Shown here: piece after piece, positions 15,550 to 22,464 of the stretch
How positions within the stretch are numbered: position 1 is the first letter of the stretch
Layout of the letters: every line of letters begins with the position of its first letter
The notes under the pieces: model-generated
Database searches by the model: none
What the model was told of the DNA's origin: nothing
Seen by the model: the letters and a program-made list of their open reading frames with translations, nothing else
Made by a program: the position numbers and the translations under genes
IMG/VR virus record: IMGVR_UViG_3300047317_000022
Span: 1 to 22,464 of that record
Reading direction: 5' to 3' (one strand)
Length of the DNA stretch: 22,464 nt
Origin: a virus

Positions 15550-15577
15550 TTTCACGTAAAAGTCGAGAGGGGCAACG

Positions 15578-15892
15578 GTGTCCACTACCTATGAAATTCC
15601 GCTGACGCCTTCGCCGCAAACTTTTTCCATCCTGCTCGCCGGCGTCTCATATCAGTTGACGCTCCGCTATATCGACGCGACCGATGGCGGATGGCTGATA
15701 GACATTGCCGACAATGCTGAGAACAATATCCTTTGCGGCGTGCCGCTCGTGACCGGTCACGATCTATTGGAGCAATACGATTACCTGGGGATTGGCGGTC
15801 AATTGTTCGTTCAGACAGACGGCGATCCGGACACAGTCCCGACATTCCAGAATTTGGGCCTTCAGGGCCATCTCTACTTCGTGACGCCATGA
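15578..15892 (+). CDS. Baseplate plug protein (Pam3 gp18-like)
   Basis: This 104-aa all-beta protein resembles the baseplate plug described for cyanophage Pam3, which closes the tube lumen near the hub. It has the opening YEIPLTPSPQTFSILLAGVS, a YQLTLRYIDATDGGWLIDIAD strand pair, LVTGHDLLEQYDYLGIGG, and the ending GLQGHLYFV. The start is GTG at 15578 with GAGAGGGG 7 bases upstream. Its stop overlaps the hub ATG as ATGA. It is separated from the Dit-like gene by the opposite-strand membrane gene, although in similar phages these genes lie close together. Confidence 0.8.
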   Translation: MSTTYEIPLTPSPQTFSILLAGVSYQLTLRYIDATDGGWLIDIADNAENNILCGVPLVTGHDLLEQYDYLGIGGQLFVQTDGDPDTVPTFQNLGLQGHLYFVTP

Positions 15893-16827
15893 CCCAGCAG
15901 TGGCTTCGCGCATGCCGGCTGACCGTTGAGGGAGGCGGGGAGACGGTTGACCTGTCGCAACTTCGCATCCGGTTCACGGTTGATCAGCACACCCTACAGA
16001 CGCCGAATGTCGGCGATATCACAATTTCCAACCTGTCCGATCAGACGCAGCAGCGCATCAAGGGCGAGGGCACTCTCGTAACGCTCGAGGCTGGCTATGA
16101 GAGTGGCTATGGCCTGATCTTCAAAGGCCAGATCATTCAGAAGCGCACCGGTAGAGAGAACCCGGTCGATACCTATCTGAACATTCTCGCTCAAGGTGGC
16201 GACCAGGCTTACAACCACGCGGTCGTCAACAAGACGCTTGCGGCCGGCCATACCTACAAAGATCAGGTGCAGGTCGCGTTTGAAGCCATGAAGCCCTACG
16301 GCATCACGATGGGCTATATGGCCGACCTCGGCGCCAAGAAGATGCCGCGGGGCAGGGTGCTGTTCGGAATGGCGCGCGACGTCCTGCGAACTATCGCGAT
16401 CTCCACAGGCACGTCTTGGAGCATCAGCAACAACCAGCTCACAATCGTCAAGGATACTGAGGCGTCGCCAGGCGGCGCGATCGTCTTGAATTCGCGCACT
16501 GGCATGATCGGGCTTCCGACGCAGACAATCGACGGCATTCAGGTGCGGTCACTGCTCAATCCGATGATCGGGCCGGGTACGCTCATTCAGATCGACCAGA
16601 ACGACATTCAGGACGCCAAGTTGAGCGCCGACTACCTCGGCGAGGTCAGCAATTCTATGATCCCGACGAAGGCCGATGACGGCTTTTACAAGGTTCTTAT
16701 GGTCACCCACGCCGGCGATACGCGCGGGGACACTTGGTATTCCGACATGCTGTGCATCCGCGCAGATGGCAAGGGACCAATTCCGCTCGGGCTCGTGCCT
16801 AAGGGCATTTCAGTGGATCCGCAATAA
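15889..16827 (+). CDS. Baseplate hub protein (gp27/gpD-like)
   Basis: This 312-aa protein is probably the central hub on which the spike sits, comparable in place to T4 gp27 or P2 gpD. The opening 'QQWLRACRLTVEGGGETVDL' and 'RFTVDQHTLQTPNVGDITISNL' are typical hub N-termini. Further marks are TLEAGYESGYGLIFKGQI and a C-terminal GFYKVLMVTHAGDTRGDTWYSD, the latter matching the 'G.Yrv....H.GDtRg..W.t' pattern common in phage hubs. The ATG at 15889 overlaps the plug stop. A longer reading from 15733 runs through the plug gene and is rejected. The spike follows with a TAATG overlap. Confidence 0.82.
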   Translation: MTQQWLRACRLTVEGGGETVDLSQLRIRFTVDQHTLQTPNVGDITISNLSDQTQQRIKGEGTLVTLEAGYESGYGLIFKGQIIQKRTGRENPVDTYLNILAQGGDQAYNHAVVNKTLAAGHTYKDQVQVAFEAMKPYGITMGYMADLGAKKMPRGRVLFGMARDVLRTIAISTGTSWSISNNQLTIVKDTEASPGGAIVLNSRTGMIGLPTQTIDGIQVRSLLNPMIGPGTLIQIDQNDIQDAKLSADYLGEVSNSMIPTKADDGFYKVLMVTHAGDTRGDTWYSDMLCIRADGKGPIPLGLVPKGISVDPQ

Positions 16828-17474
16828 TGGATGTCAGAGAGCGCTTAGGCGACCACCAAGAGACGACGCGAGCTATGCTCGACGAGCGACTGGCCAAAGT
16901 CTGGACGTCGCTGCCTTGCGTGGTTGTCAGTGTCGATGCAGACGGTCAGCACGCGACGTTCCAGCCAACTGTAAAGTCGATACAGCGCAATCCGGATGGC
17001 ACCACTACTGCGGTTGATCTGCCAGTCTTGCCGAACGTGCCGATGCAGTTTCCAGGCGGCGGCGGCGTCAGCATGACGTTTCCGGTGAAGACCGGTGATG
17101 AGGCGCTGGTCACTTTCTCGTCTCGTCCGGTTGACGCATGGCACCAGCAAGGCGGCGTGCAGCCGCAAATCGATGCCCGCATGCACGATCTATCGGATGG
17201 CTTTGCGATGATGGGCTTTAGGTCCACGCCGCGGGCACTGTCCGGTGTCAGCTCGACGTCGACGCAGATCCGCTCTGACGATGGTCTGCACGTCATAGAT
17301 TTGCATCCAGGTACGGGGCTCACGCTTACGTCTAGCGGCGTGTCGATGGCTATGACGCCAGCAGGGATCGCCTTCACGGGCGGCACTATCACACACAACG
17401 GTCACGACATCGGTTCTACGCACGAGCACACCGGCGTTACGGCAGGCGCCAGCAATACCGGGCCGCCAGTCTAA
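16827..17474 (+). CDS. Tail spike / baseplate puncturing protein (Gp138_N type)
   Basis: This 215-aa protein is the trimeric needle that pierces the outer membrane. Residues about 28-120 fit the Gp138 N-terminal OB-fold: LPCVVVSVDADGQHATFQPT, then VDLPVLPNVPMQFPGGG and GDEALVTFSSRPVDAW. A beta-helix-like repeat region follows (IDLHPGTGLTLTSSGVSM). The end, HNGHDIGSTHEHTGV, carries the HxH motif (His-Glu-His) used to bind metal at spike tips, and a short Gly/Pro tail. The start overlaps the hub stop as TAATG. Order hub, spike, then sheath initiator is as expected. Confidence 0.88.
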   Translation: MDVRERLGDHQETTRAMLDERLAKVWTSLPCVVVSVDADGQHATFQPTVKSIQRNPDGTTTAVDLPVLPNVPMQFPGGGGVSMTFPVKTGDEALVTFSSRPVDAWHQQGGVQPQIDARMHDLSDGFAMMGFRSTPRALSGVSSTSTQIRSDDGLHVIDLHPGTGLTLTSSGVSMAMTPAGIAFTGGTITHNGHDIGSTHEHTGVTAGASNTGPPV

Positions 17475-17483
17475 GGGGCACCA

Positions 17484-17837
17484 ATGCGATATCGAAAACT
17501 GGACGCGAATGGAGACAGGATCTTCGGTCACCAGCAGTCCGACTTCTGGCGAGACGTTCCTGACGCTCCGGCTCAAGCGGTCGTCACTCGGCTGCATATG
17601 GAGCTCGGAGAGTGGTTTCTCGACGTCACGGACGGCACGCCGTGGAAGACACGCGTGCTCGGCAAATATACCGGCTCGACGCGTGATCCCACCATCCGAT
17701 CGCGCATCCTTGGAACTCAAGGCGTGACAGGCATCTCCGACTATTCCAGCAATCTTGATCGCGATACGCGCGCCTTTTCGGCGAATGCGACGGTCGACAC
17801 CCAATATGGCCAAGTGGTCATCGCGGAGACCATGTAA
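17484..17837 (+). CDS. Sheath initiator / baseplate wedge, gp25-like
   Basis: This 117-aa protein fits the gp25-like family that starts sheath polymerisation at the baseplate. Its opening MRYRKLDANGDRIFGHQQSDF is typical of the group. So are RLHMELGEWFLDVTDGTPW in the middle and RSRILGTQGV before a strand-rich end. AAGGGG lies 5 bases before the ATG. The stop TAA shares its last base with the ATG of the gpJ-like gene. Confidence 0.85.
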   Translation: MRYRKLDANGDRIFGHQQSDFWRDVPDAPAQAVVTRLHMELGEWFLDVTDGTPWKTRVLGKYTGSTRDPTIRSRILGTQGVTGISDYSSNLDRDTRAFSANATVDTQYGQVVIAETM

Positions 17838-19015
17838 TGGCAACAACGCCGGTTTGCACAATCGATGCCACAGGTATCCATGTGCCGTCTTTCAATGATG
17901 TTCTGACCTATCTGCAGGGCCAGTATCGTGGCATTTATGGCGCCGACGTGTATCTGGGCAACGATAGCCAGGACGGCCAGCTTCTTGGAATTTACGCGCT
18001 CGCCATTTCCGATTCCAATGCGGCTGTCGCCGCAGCATATAACGCTTTCTCGCCAGCAACAGCGCAGGGGGCCGGACTATCTAGCGTCGTCAAAATCAAC
18101 GGGATAGCCCGCAACATCGCCAGCTTTTCTTCGGTCGACCTGACAATTGTCGGGCAAGCAGGCACCACGATCTCGAACGGCATCGCCGCTGACGCCAATG
18201 GCAATCAGTGGCTACTTCCAGCAAGCGTCACGATCCCTCCGGCTGGCACGATCATTGCTACGGCTACGGCTGCTTCGATCGGTGCGCAGGCGGCGGCCCC
18301 GAACACTATCACCAATATCGCGACACCGACTCGTGGTTGGCAGACGGTTAACAATGCGTCCAGTGCGGCGGCCGGCGCTCCGGTAGAGTCGGACCCGGCT
18401 CTACGCAAGCGTCAGACGACATCAACTGCGTTGCCTTCCAACACGATCCTTGAGGGGATTATGGGAGCAATCGCTGAAATCACCGGCGTGACGCGCTATC
18501 AGCCTTATGAGAACGACACGATCACCACGGATAGCCACGGCATACCGGCAAACGCCCTCGCCATCGTTGTCGAAGGCGGTGATGCTCAGACGATTGCGAA
18601 TACGATTGCCGCAAGAAAGTCTATCGGTGGCCCAACGTTTGGCACTACGAGCGAGACAGTCACCGACGTCTACGGGATTTCTCGGACGATAAACTTTTTC
18701 AGGCCGACAGCCGTAACTATCACGGTCGCAATCGCCCTGAAAGCACTTACCGGCTACACGACCGCTGTTGATACGTCCATCAAGCAGGCGGTCGTCGATT
18801 ATATCAACGCTACGGGCATAGGCGGGCAGCCTAGCGGCACGGTCGAGTGGGATGGTGCAATTACCGCAGCCAAGTCGGTCTCCGGTGCTGCGACGTTCAG
18901 GATGTCGTCTTTGGCGTTGTCTCGCACGAGCGGAGCAGGAACGCCAGACGTTCCTCTGACATTCAATGAGGCTGCAACCGCAGCCCTCGTAAACGTGACA
19001 ATCACGGTGACCTGA
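17837..19015 (+). CDS. Baseplate wedge protein, gpJ-like
   Basis: This 392-aa protein matches the baseplate J-like family, the wedge that surrounds the hub and changes shape when the sheath contracts. It starts with FNDVLTYLQGQYRGIYGADV and DSQDGQLLGIYALAI, which are characteristic. A TGAGLSSVVKINGIAR-like helix follows, then a central beta domain with 'SDPALRKRQTTSTALPSNT', and a C-terminal TAVDTSIKQAVVDYINATGIGG domain. It overlaps the next gene by one base. Size and position are as expected. Confidence 0.9.
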   Translation: MATTPVCTIDATGIHVPSFNDVLTYLQGQYRGIYGADVYLGNDSQDGQLLGIYALAISDSNAAVAAAYNAFSPATAQGAGLSSVVKINGIARNIASFSSVDLTIVGQAGTTISNGIAADANGNQWLLPASVTIPPAGTIIATATAASIGAQAAAPNTITNIATPTRGWQTVNNASSAAAGAPVESDPALRKRQTTSTALPSNTILEGIMGAIAEITGVTRYQPYENDTITTDSHGIPANALAIVVEGGDAQTIANTIAARKSIGGPTFGTTSETVTDVYGISRTINFFRPTAVTITVAIALKALTGYTTAVDTSIKQAVVDYINATGIGGQPSGTVEWDGAITAAKSVSGAATFRMSSLALSRTSGAGTPDVPLTFNEAATAALVNVTITVT

Positions 19016-19695
19016 TGGCAACGGTAGATGATTATACCGGCCGCATGACGTCGTATTGGCGCGGGCAGCCGAAGTTCACGTCTGAGCTGATTGCGCTCGT
19101 CAAGCCGATGGCTGATCTGCAGTCAGTGATTGCGGGGATGCCATCCGACTTCGATCTCGATGGTGCGATCGGAGCGCAACTTGACGCCGTTGGCGAATGG
19201 GTCGGACGATCTCGATTTATCCCCATCCCGATCGCCAACGCTTGGTTCACGTTCGACTCGGCTACGAAGGGTTTCGATCTCGGCGTCTGGCGCGGTCCCT
19301 TCGATACCGCATCAGGGATTACTCGGCTTGATGACAATACCTATCGTCTATTCCTTCGGGCCAAAATAGCGGCCAACAATTGGGATGGAACCGTTGAGAC
19401 GGCCGCTGCTGCTTTCAATCTCATCTTCGCGCAATCGCCTGGAACGCTGATTTTCGTTTCGGACAATGGCAACATGTCGATGACGGTTGGTATCGCCGGA
19501 GCAATCCCTTCAATCCTCTTTCTTGCCCTGCTTGAACAAGGGTTTCTGCCCCTTAAGCCGGAAGGCGTTCTTGCGCACTACGAGGTGACCTCCCTGAACG
19601 GAGCGCCGCTCTTCGGCTTCGATGTCGAGAACCAATACGTATCCGGCTTCGACGTCGGAGCGTGGGGCGTCGATCCCACATACTTCACCTCCTGA
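19015..19695 (+). CDS. Baseplate protein, DUF2612 (gpI-like)
   Basis: This 226-aa protein fits DUF2612, which takes the place of P2 gpI/T4 gp53 at the baseplate periphery and likely carries the fibre. It opens MATVDDYTGRMTSYWRGQPKF and has GAIGAQLDAVGEWVGRSRFI, then FLRAKIAANNWDGTVE. Two related stretches are visible: GFDLGVWRGPFD near residue 90, and GFDVENQYVSGFDVGAWG at the end. Such repeats are usual in this family. It overlaps the gpJ-like stop. The fibre gene follows after 18 bases. Confidence 0.85.
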   Translation: MATVDDYTGRMTSYWRGQPKFTSELIALVKPMADLQSVIAGMPSDFDLDGAIGAQLDAVGEWVGRSRFIPIPIANAWFTFDSATKGFDLGVWRGPFDTASGITRLDDNTYRLFLRAKIAANNWDGTVETAAAAFNLIFAQSPGTLIFVSDNGNMSMTVGIAGAIPSILFLALLEQGFLPLKPEGVLAHYEVTSLNGAPLFGFDVENQYVSGFDVGAWGVDPTYFTS

Positions 19696-19713
19696 TCTCT
19701 CGGAGAAATCCCC

Positions 19714-20898
19714 TTGACCACGAATCAGTATCTTCCGTTCGCCACGGCGGGCGGAGCTAACGTTCATACGCCTGCGGACTACTCAGCTCTTGCCGCCCGT
19801 CTTAGCGGTTTCACGGCTGGAACCGCATTGTCGATGGATTTGAACTCTGTCTGGCGTCAAGCCTCCGTTGCAGCAGCAGCGCTCGGTCAGTTCGTCGGAG
19901 ACATCGGCGGATTTGATGCACTGGATGATGGCAACGTCGCCAACTTTGCGACATCCTTCGAACGATCAATCCAGAACGGGAAGATGAATTCGGCCGTCGC
20001 TGGCGGCTCGGTCAATGTCTTCACCGCGACGCTGACGCCGGCTCCGGCCGCGCTGACGACCAGTATGGAGATCGTTGTCAATTTCGGCACGGCGAACACG
20101 ACCACCACGCCGACACTCAACGTCAACGCCTTAGGCGCCAAGACAATCGTCAAGCAAAATGCCGCAGCGGTAGCCGCCGGCGACGTCACTGGTTACATGC
20201 CGCTGATCTATGATGGCACCAACTGGCGCATCAATGGTCTGGCGGTCAGTGACATCGCAAATTCTGGACTTATCCAGGTGGCGCCACGCAATATCGTTCC
20301 ATTCTTGGCCTCGACGACGTGGACATGTCCGGCCACCACCACGCGCGTCCGTGCGAAGGTCTGGGCTGGTGGTGGTGGTGCAGGTGGCGCTGGCGATACT
20401 ACCGCTGTCGCGGGAGCCCCTGGCGGTGGTTCCGGTGAATATCGCGAAGGCACATTCACAGTCGTTCCCGGTACCGTCTACACAATTACGATTGGCGCTG
20501 GCGGCGCCGGCGGCACCAGCGCGCCCACCAGCGGCGGCAACGGTGGGACTTCTTCATTCGACGCCTTCTGCAGTGCCATCGGGGGAACTGGGTCGACCGG
20601 CGTACTGAACACCGTCAGCGGTACTCTGGCAGGTGGTGGAACAGGCGGTTCTGGCGGCCAGATCGCGCTCGCCGGTAATGGCGGCGGCCAGGCTATTCAA
20701 TATGCCGCAACGACTGTCGGTGGGGGGATCGGCGGCGCTCCCGGTTTTGGTCGCGGCATCAACAGCCCGAATATCAATGGCCCCGGCTCGGCTGGCAATT
20801 TTCCAGGCAGCGGCGGCACGGGCGGCGCATCTGTCGTCACCAGCACTGGCAATGCTGGCGGTGCCGGCGGTGCTGGCTACATCATTCTGGAATATTGA
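19714..20898 (+). CDS. Tail fibre protein with glycine-rich C-terminal domain
   Basis: This 394-aa protein is the likely host-recognition fibre. Residues 1-190 form a virion-attachment and shaft region with a repeat-type module: 'MEIVVNFGTANTTTTPTLNVNALG' and GYMPLIYDGTNWRI. Residues from about 200 start with a TWTCPATTTRVRAKVWAGGG strand and become extremely glycine-rich. There are many GGxGG runs, ending GGAGGAGYIILEY. This is the Gly-rich adhesin-like domain seen in phage fibre tips, where glycine runs may pack as polyglycine helices. The start is a TTG at 19714 with GGAG 9-10 bases upstream. The receptor is unknown. Confidence 0.8.
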   Translation: MTTNQYLPFATAGGANVHTPADYSALAARLSGFTAGTALSMDLNSVWRQASVAAAALGQFVGDIGGFDALDDGNVANFATSFERSIQNGKMNSAVAGGSVNVFTATLTPAPAALTTSMEIVVNFGTANTTTTPTLNVNALGAKTIVKQNAAAVAAGDVTGYMPLIYDGTNWRINGLAVSDIANSGLIQVAPRNIVPFLASTTWTCPATTTRVRAKVWAGGGGAGGAGDTTAVAGAPGGGSGEYREGTFTVVPGTVYTITIGAGGAGGTSAPTSGGNGGTSSFDAFCSAIGGTGSTGVLNTVSGTLAGGGTGGSGGQIALAGNGGGQAIQYAATTVGGGIGGAPGFGRGINSPNINGPGSAGNFPGSGGTGGASVVTSTGNAGGAGGAGYIILEY

Positions 20899-20907
20899 GG
20901 ATATCGC

Positions 20908-21090
20908 ATGTTTGCCTTGATCATAGACGGCGTCGTTTGGGAACTCTTTCCCGAGAAGCCTGTGTTGCATCCAAGCCTAGACGTCAGGGACGTTTCGGCG
21001 GTCACCGGCATAGAAGCGGGATGGCTGGTGGACGGCGAAGAGTATTCGCCACCGCCTGCGTCAACGCCTGCGTCAAAGGGAGACGCCTAG
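20908..21090 (+). CDS. Small fibre-linked protein, unknown
   Basis: This 60-aa protein reads MFALIIDGVVWELFPEKPVL, then HPSLDVRDVSAVTGIEAGW and a Pro/Ala/Ser tail. GAGG lies 7 bases before the ATG. Short proteins with this layout (strand, WELF, HPSL, GW, then a low-complexity tail) commonly follow fibre genes in phages of proteobacteria. They are thought to help fibre assembly or attachment. That is an association by position, not a demonstrated function. The tail is encoded by a 12-bp tandem duplication at 21054-21077. Confidence 0.7.
   Translation: MFALIIDGVVWELFPEKPVLHPSLDVRDVSAVTGIEAGWLVDGEEYSPPPASTPASKGDA
21054..21077 (+). repeat. 12-bp tandem duplication in small fibre-linked gene
   Basis: GCCTGCGTCAAC at 21054-21065 is followed by GCCTGCGTCAAA at 21066-21077, one mismatch. 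It encodes the PAST/PASK tail and probably arose by slippage. Confidence 0.6.
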
Positions 21091-21092
21091 AA

Positions 21093-21878
21093 ATGTGGCG
21101 CACAGCAAATCTCCACGCCGACAATGACGCGACATATCCGACTGTCCAAATGCGGCTTAGCGCCGATTTCGTGACGCTCTACAACCCGGTTACGGGCAGT
21201 ACAGAACACACAGCCACGGCTCCCTCAGGCCTTGGTTGTGCAATCAATTCAACGGGCCCTGGCGCCCGCGATGCGGGAGCTTACGCCGCTGGCGATGTCG
21301 TCTGGTTCTATTTCATCTGGGGCTCGGCGCCGGGTCTTTCGACGATCAACAGCAAGATAGGACCGATAGATCTGAATTCTGGCGGCACAACGGGGCCAAT
21401 CCTGCCAACCGGATTCACATCCTACGCGCCTGCATTCCCTATCCCGATGATAGACGCAGCGACCTGCAAGCCGATGATGCTGGGGCAGTCGTATTCTAAT
21501 ATCCAGGTCCGCGGGAACGTCGTCAATTACCCAACGCCTCCGCTTATTGAAGGCGCGGGTTATCCGACGATGGCCTTCGACCTATCGAAGTGGATACCTC
21601 CTCAGGCATTGCTTTCGCACTTCCTTGTCGATGCTGAACTTCATGCACCTGCCTGTGTGCAGGTCATAGGCGGTTTGGTCTGCTCAACGCCATCAGGGAA
21701 TTTTCTGAACCAGTCTCTTTACCCGCAAAACGGTTGGGCCGCCTCGGATGTTGACGCTTGGACAGCCCTCCCAGCAAACCGCCAGATGACAGCGACGTTC
21801 GCGCACTCAGGGACTAATCTCCCTGATAACGCGGTCTGCGTCATTTTCGTCAACGGCTACACGTTCTCAAACGGCTGA
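21093..21878 (+). CDS. Putative tail/receptor-binding structural protein
   Basis: This 261-aa protein is predicted to be mostly beta strand. The N-terminal half contains 'YNPVTGSTEHTATAPSG', CAINSTGPGARDAGAYAAGD and VVWFYFIWGSAPGLSTINS, then LPTGFTSYAPAFPIPMIDAA. This ordering resembles the jelly-roll tail or fibre-end proteins in which a 'wYyvyvia...g..a' strand is followed by 'P.lP.Gyt'. The C-terminal half is less familiar. The start at 21093 follows GGGAG by about 10 bases. A longer reading from 20895 is Arg-rich and is a shadow of the previous gene. Coming last in the tail operon, after the fibre, it is a candidate host-recognition component. Confidence 0.65.
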   Translation: MWRTANLHADNDATYPTVQMRLSADFVTLYNPVTGSTEHTATAPSGLGCAINSTGPGARDAGAYAAGDVVWFYFIWGSAPGLSTINSKIGPIDLNSGGTTGPILPTGFTSYAPAFPIPMIDAATCKPMMLGQSYSNIQVRGNVVNYPTPPLIEGAGYPTMAFDLSKWIPPQALLSHFLVDAELHAPACVQVIGGLVCSTPSGNFLNQSLYPQNGWAASDVDAWTALPANRQMTATFAHSGTNLPDNAVCVIFVNGYTFSNG

Positions 21879-21882
21879 AGCC

Positions 21883-22164
21883 CTACTTCGGAACGAAAAT
21901 AGGACCGTGCGGAAAATCTAGCTTGACGAGTTCGGGATAGTCATGGGTATCCGAAATGAAATAACCCCCAACCCATTGGCCTTTCATCACAGGAGCTTCA
22001 ACGGTGGTTTCGACATGCACAGGGGCGGCTACCGTCGCATTCTCTTCCAAGGCTTCACGGTAAGCTTCCGTAAGCACCCGAGTTGCCTCAGACAGTTGCT
22101 CGACAGGAATGAGTTCGCCGTTGCGAGACCTGTCTGCGATTTGGGTGGCTTGCCATATTTTCAT
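21883..22164 (-). CDS. Small opposite-strand protein, unknown
   Basis: This predicted 93-aa soluble protein begins MKIWQATQIADRSRNGELIP. A helical segment SEATRVLTEAYREALEENAT follows, and it ends GGYFISDTHDYPELVKLDFP then HGPIFVPK. No signal peptide or membrane helix is seen. AGGAGC lies about 11 bases before the ATG on its strand, which supports the start. It is convergent with the tail operon, with only 4 bases between the two stops and no clear terminator. It lies 45 bases downstream of another opposite-strand gene, so the two may be co-transcribed. I do not recognise the family. Confidence 0.7.
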   Translation of the reverse strand: MKIWQATQIADRSRNGELIPVEQLSEATRVLTEAYREALEENATVAAPVHVETTVEAPVMKGQWVGGYFISDTHDYPELVKLDFPHGPIFVPK

Positions 22165-22209
22165 GTCAATCTTGCTCCTAGGACAAGGTTTTCAGCGGAA
22201 GGAGATCAG

Positions 22210-22464
22210 TTATGCCACCGGCGCAATGGAAAGCGTGGTCGCATAGTCACCCCAAGTGCCGCGGGAAAAGTCAAGTTTTGTCTGATAGGGTGAATCCTCA
22301 TACAAACGCGTGACGTTATCGTGAATGAGAAGATTGGATTGCATACCTTGGCGAAAGGTTCGGCACTCTGGCCAGTACTGAGGTGGGTATCCTCTTCCAT
22401 CGCTGCCCACTACCAGCACAGACATCCCCTTCGCAAACAGTTGCCGAGTGAAACTGTTAGGCCC
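22210..22464 (-). CDS. C-terminal part of unknown opposite-strand protein
   Basis: The frame is open from the window edge (22464) to a TAA at 22210-22212 and encodes 84 residues. These begin GPNSFTRQLFAKGMSVLVVG and continue SDGRGYPPQYWPEC, LLIHDNVTRLYEDSPYQTKL and DFSRGTWGDYATTLSIAPVA. The ATG at 22425 has its purine-rich stretch directly abutting it and coherent protein continues upstream, so the true start is probably outside the window. The Trp/Tyr content and the Cys are consistent with a globular protein. The family is not recognised. Confidence 0.65.
   Translation of the reverse strand, partial: GPNSFTRQLFAKGMSVLVVGSDGRGYPPQYWPECRTFRQGMQSNLLIHDNVTRLYEDSPYQTKLDFSRGTWGDYATTLSIAPVA

Noticed and set aside
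20895-21092. N-terminal extension of the last tail gene to 20895
   Set aside because: The extension is Arg-rich and overlaps the 60-aa gene, which has a good ribosome site and coherent sequence. The tail protein starts at 21093.
21874-21892. Possible terminator between the convergent genes near 21880
   Set aside because: Only a 4-bp GAAG/CTTC stem with no T tract. Too weak to call.
1-22464. CRISPR arrays, insertion sequences, integrase, attachment sites or a diversity-generating retroelement
   Set aside because: I looked for spaced repeats, transposase-like frames, terminal inverted repeats and template/variable repeat pairs near the fibre, and saw none by eye.

Overview
The window holds the virion-structural (late) module of a tailed phage or prophage with a contractile, myovirus-type tail. 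The high GC content, the codon use and the look of the proteins suggest an alphaproteobacterial host, probably in the Rhizobiales. This is inference, because no host gene, integrase or attachment site is visible. Almost everything lies on the + strand as one dense block, with stop/start overlaps such as ATGA, GTGA, TAATG and TGATG.

Layout: 1-142 is the 3' end of an unknown gene. 170-246 is a phage-borne tRNA with a CAT anticodon and many initiator-tRNA features. 262-4362 is the packaging and portal region: terS, terL, a DUF1073-type portal and a Mu gpF/SPP1 gp7-like minor head protein. 4346-4567 is a small gene on the opposite strand. 4612-8406 is the head shell: a DUF2213 protease/scaffold with a probable nested scaffold start, a cement protein, a DUF2184 major capsid protein flanked by two RNA hairpins, and a small accessory protein. 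8410-10261 is the connector and neck. 10275-12841 is the DUF3383 sheath, the DUF3277 tube and a tail assembly chaperone pair joined by a -1 frameshift. 12853-14623 is a tape measure split into two frames, with a lysozyme-like domain in the second part. 14620-19695 is a compact baseplate like that of cyanophage Pam3: Dit-like, plug, hub, spike, gp25-like sheath initiator, gpJ-like and DUF2612. 19714-21878 is a glycine-rich fibre and two small tail or host-recognition genes. 21883-22464 are two opposite-strand genes of unknown function, the last running off the window.

How it works together: TerS/TerL package DNA through the portal into a capsid built by the protease/scaffold, cement and capsid genes. 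The neck proteins join the head to a sheathed tail. The tape measure, with its chaperones, sets tail length and carries a peptidoglycan-degrading domain. The baseplate holds a HxH-tipped spike, and the fibre is the likely receptor-binding part.

No wholly new system is evident. The points most worth a second look are the initiator-like tRNA, the CCCTTTC frameshift site, the split tape measure, the opposite-strand membrane-protein gene set into the baseplate genes, and the opposite-strand small gene in the head operon.
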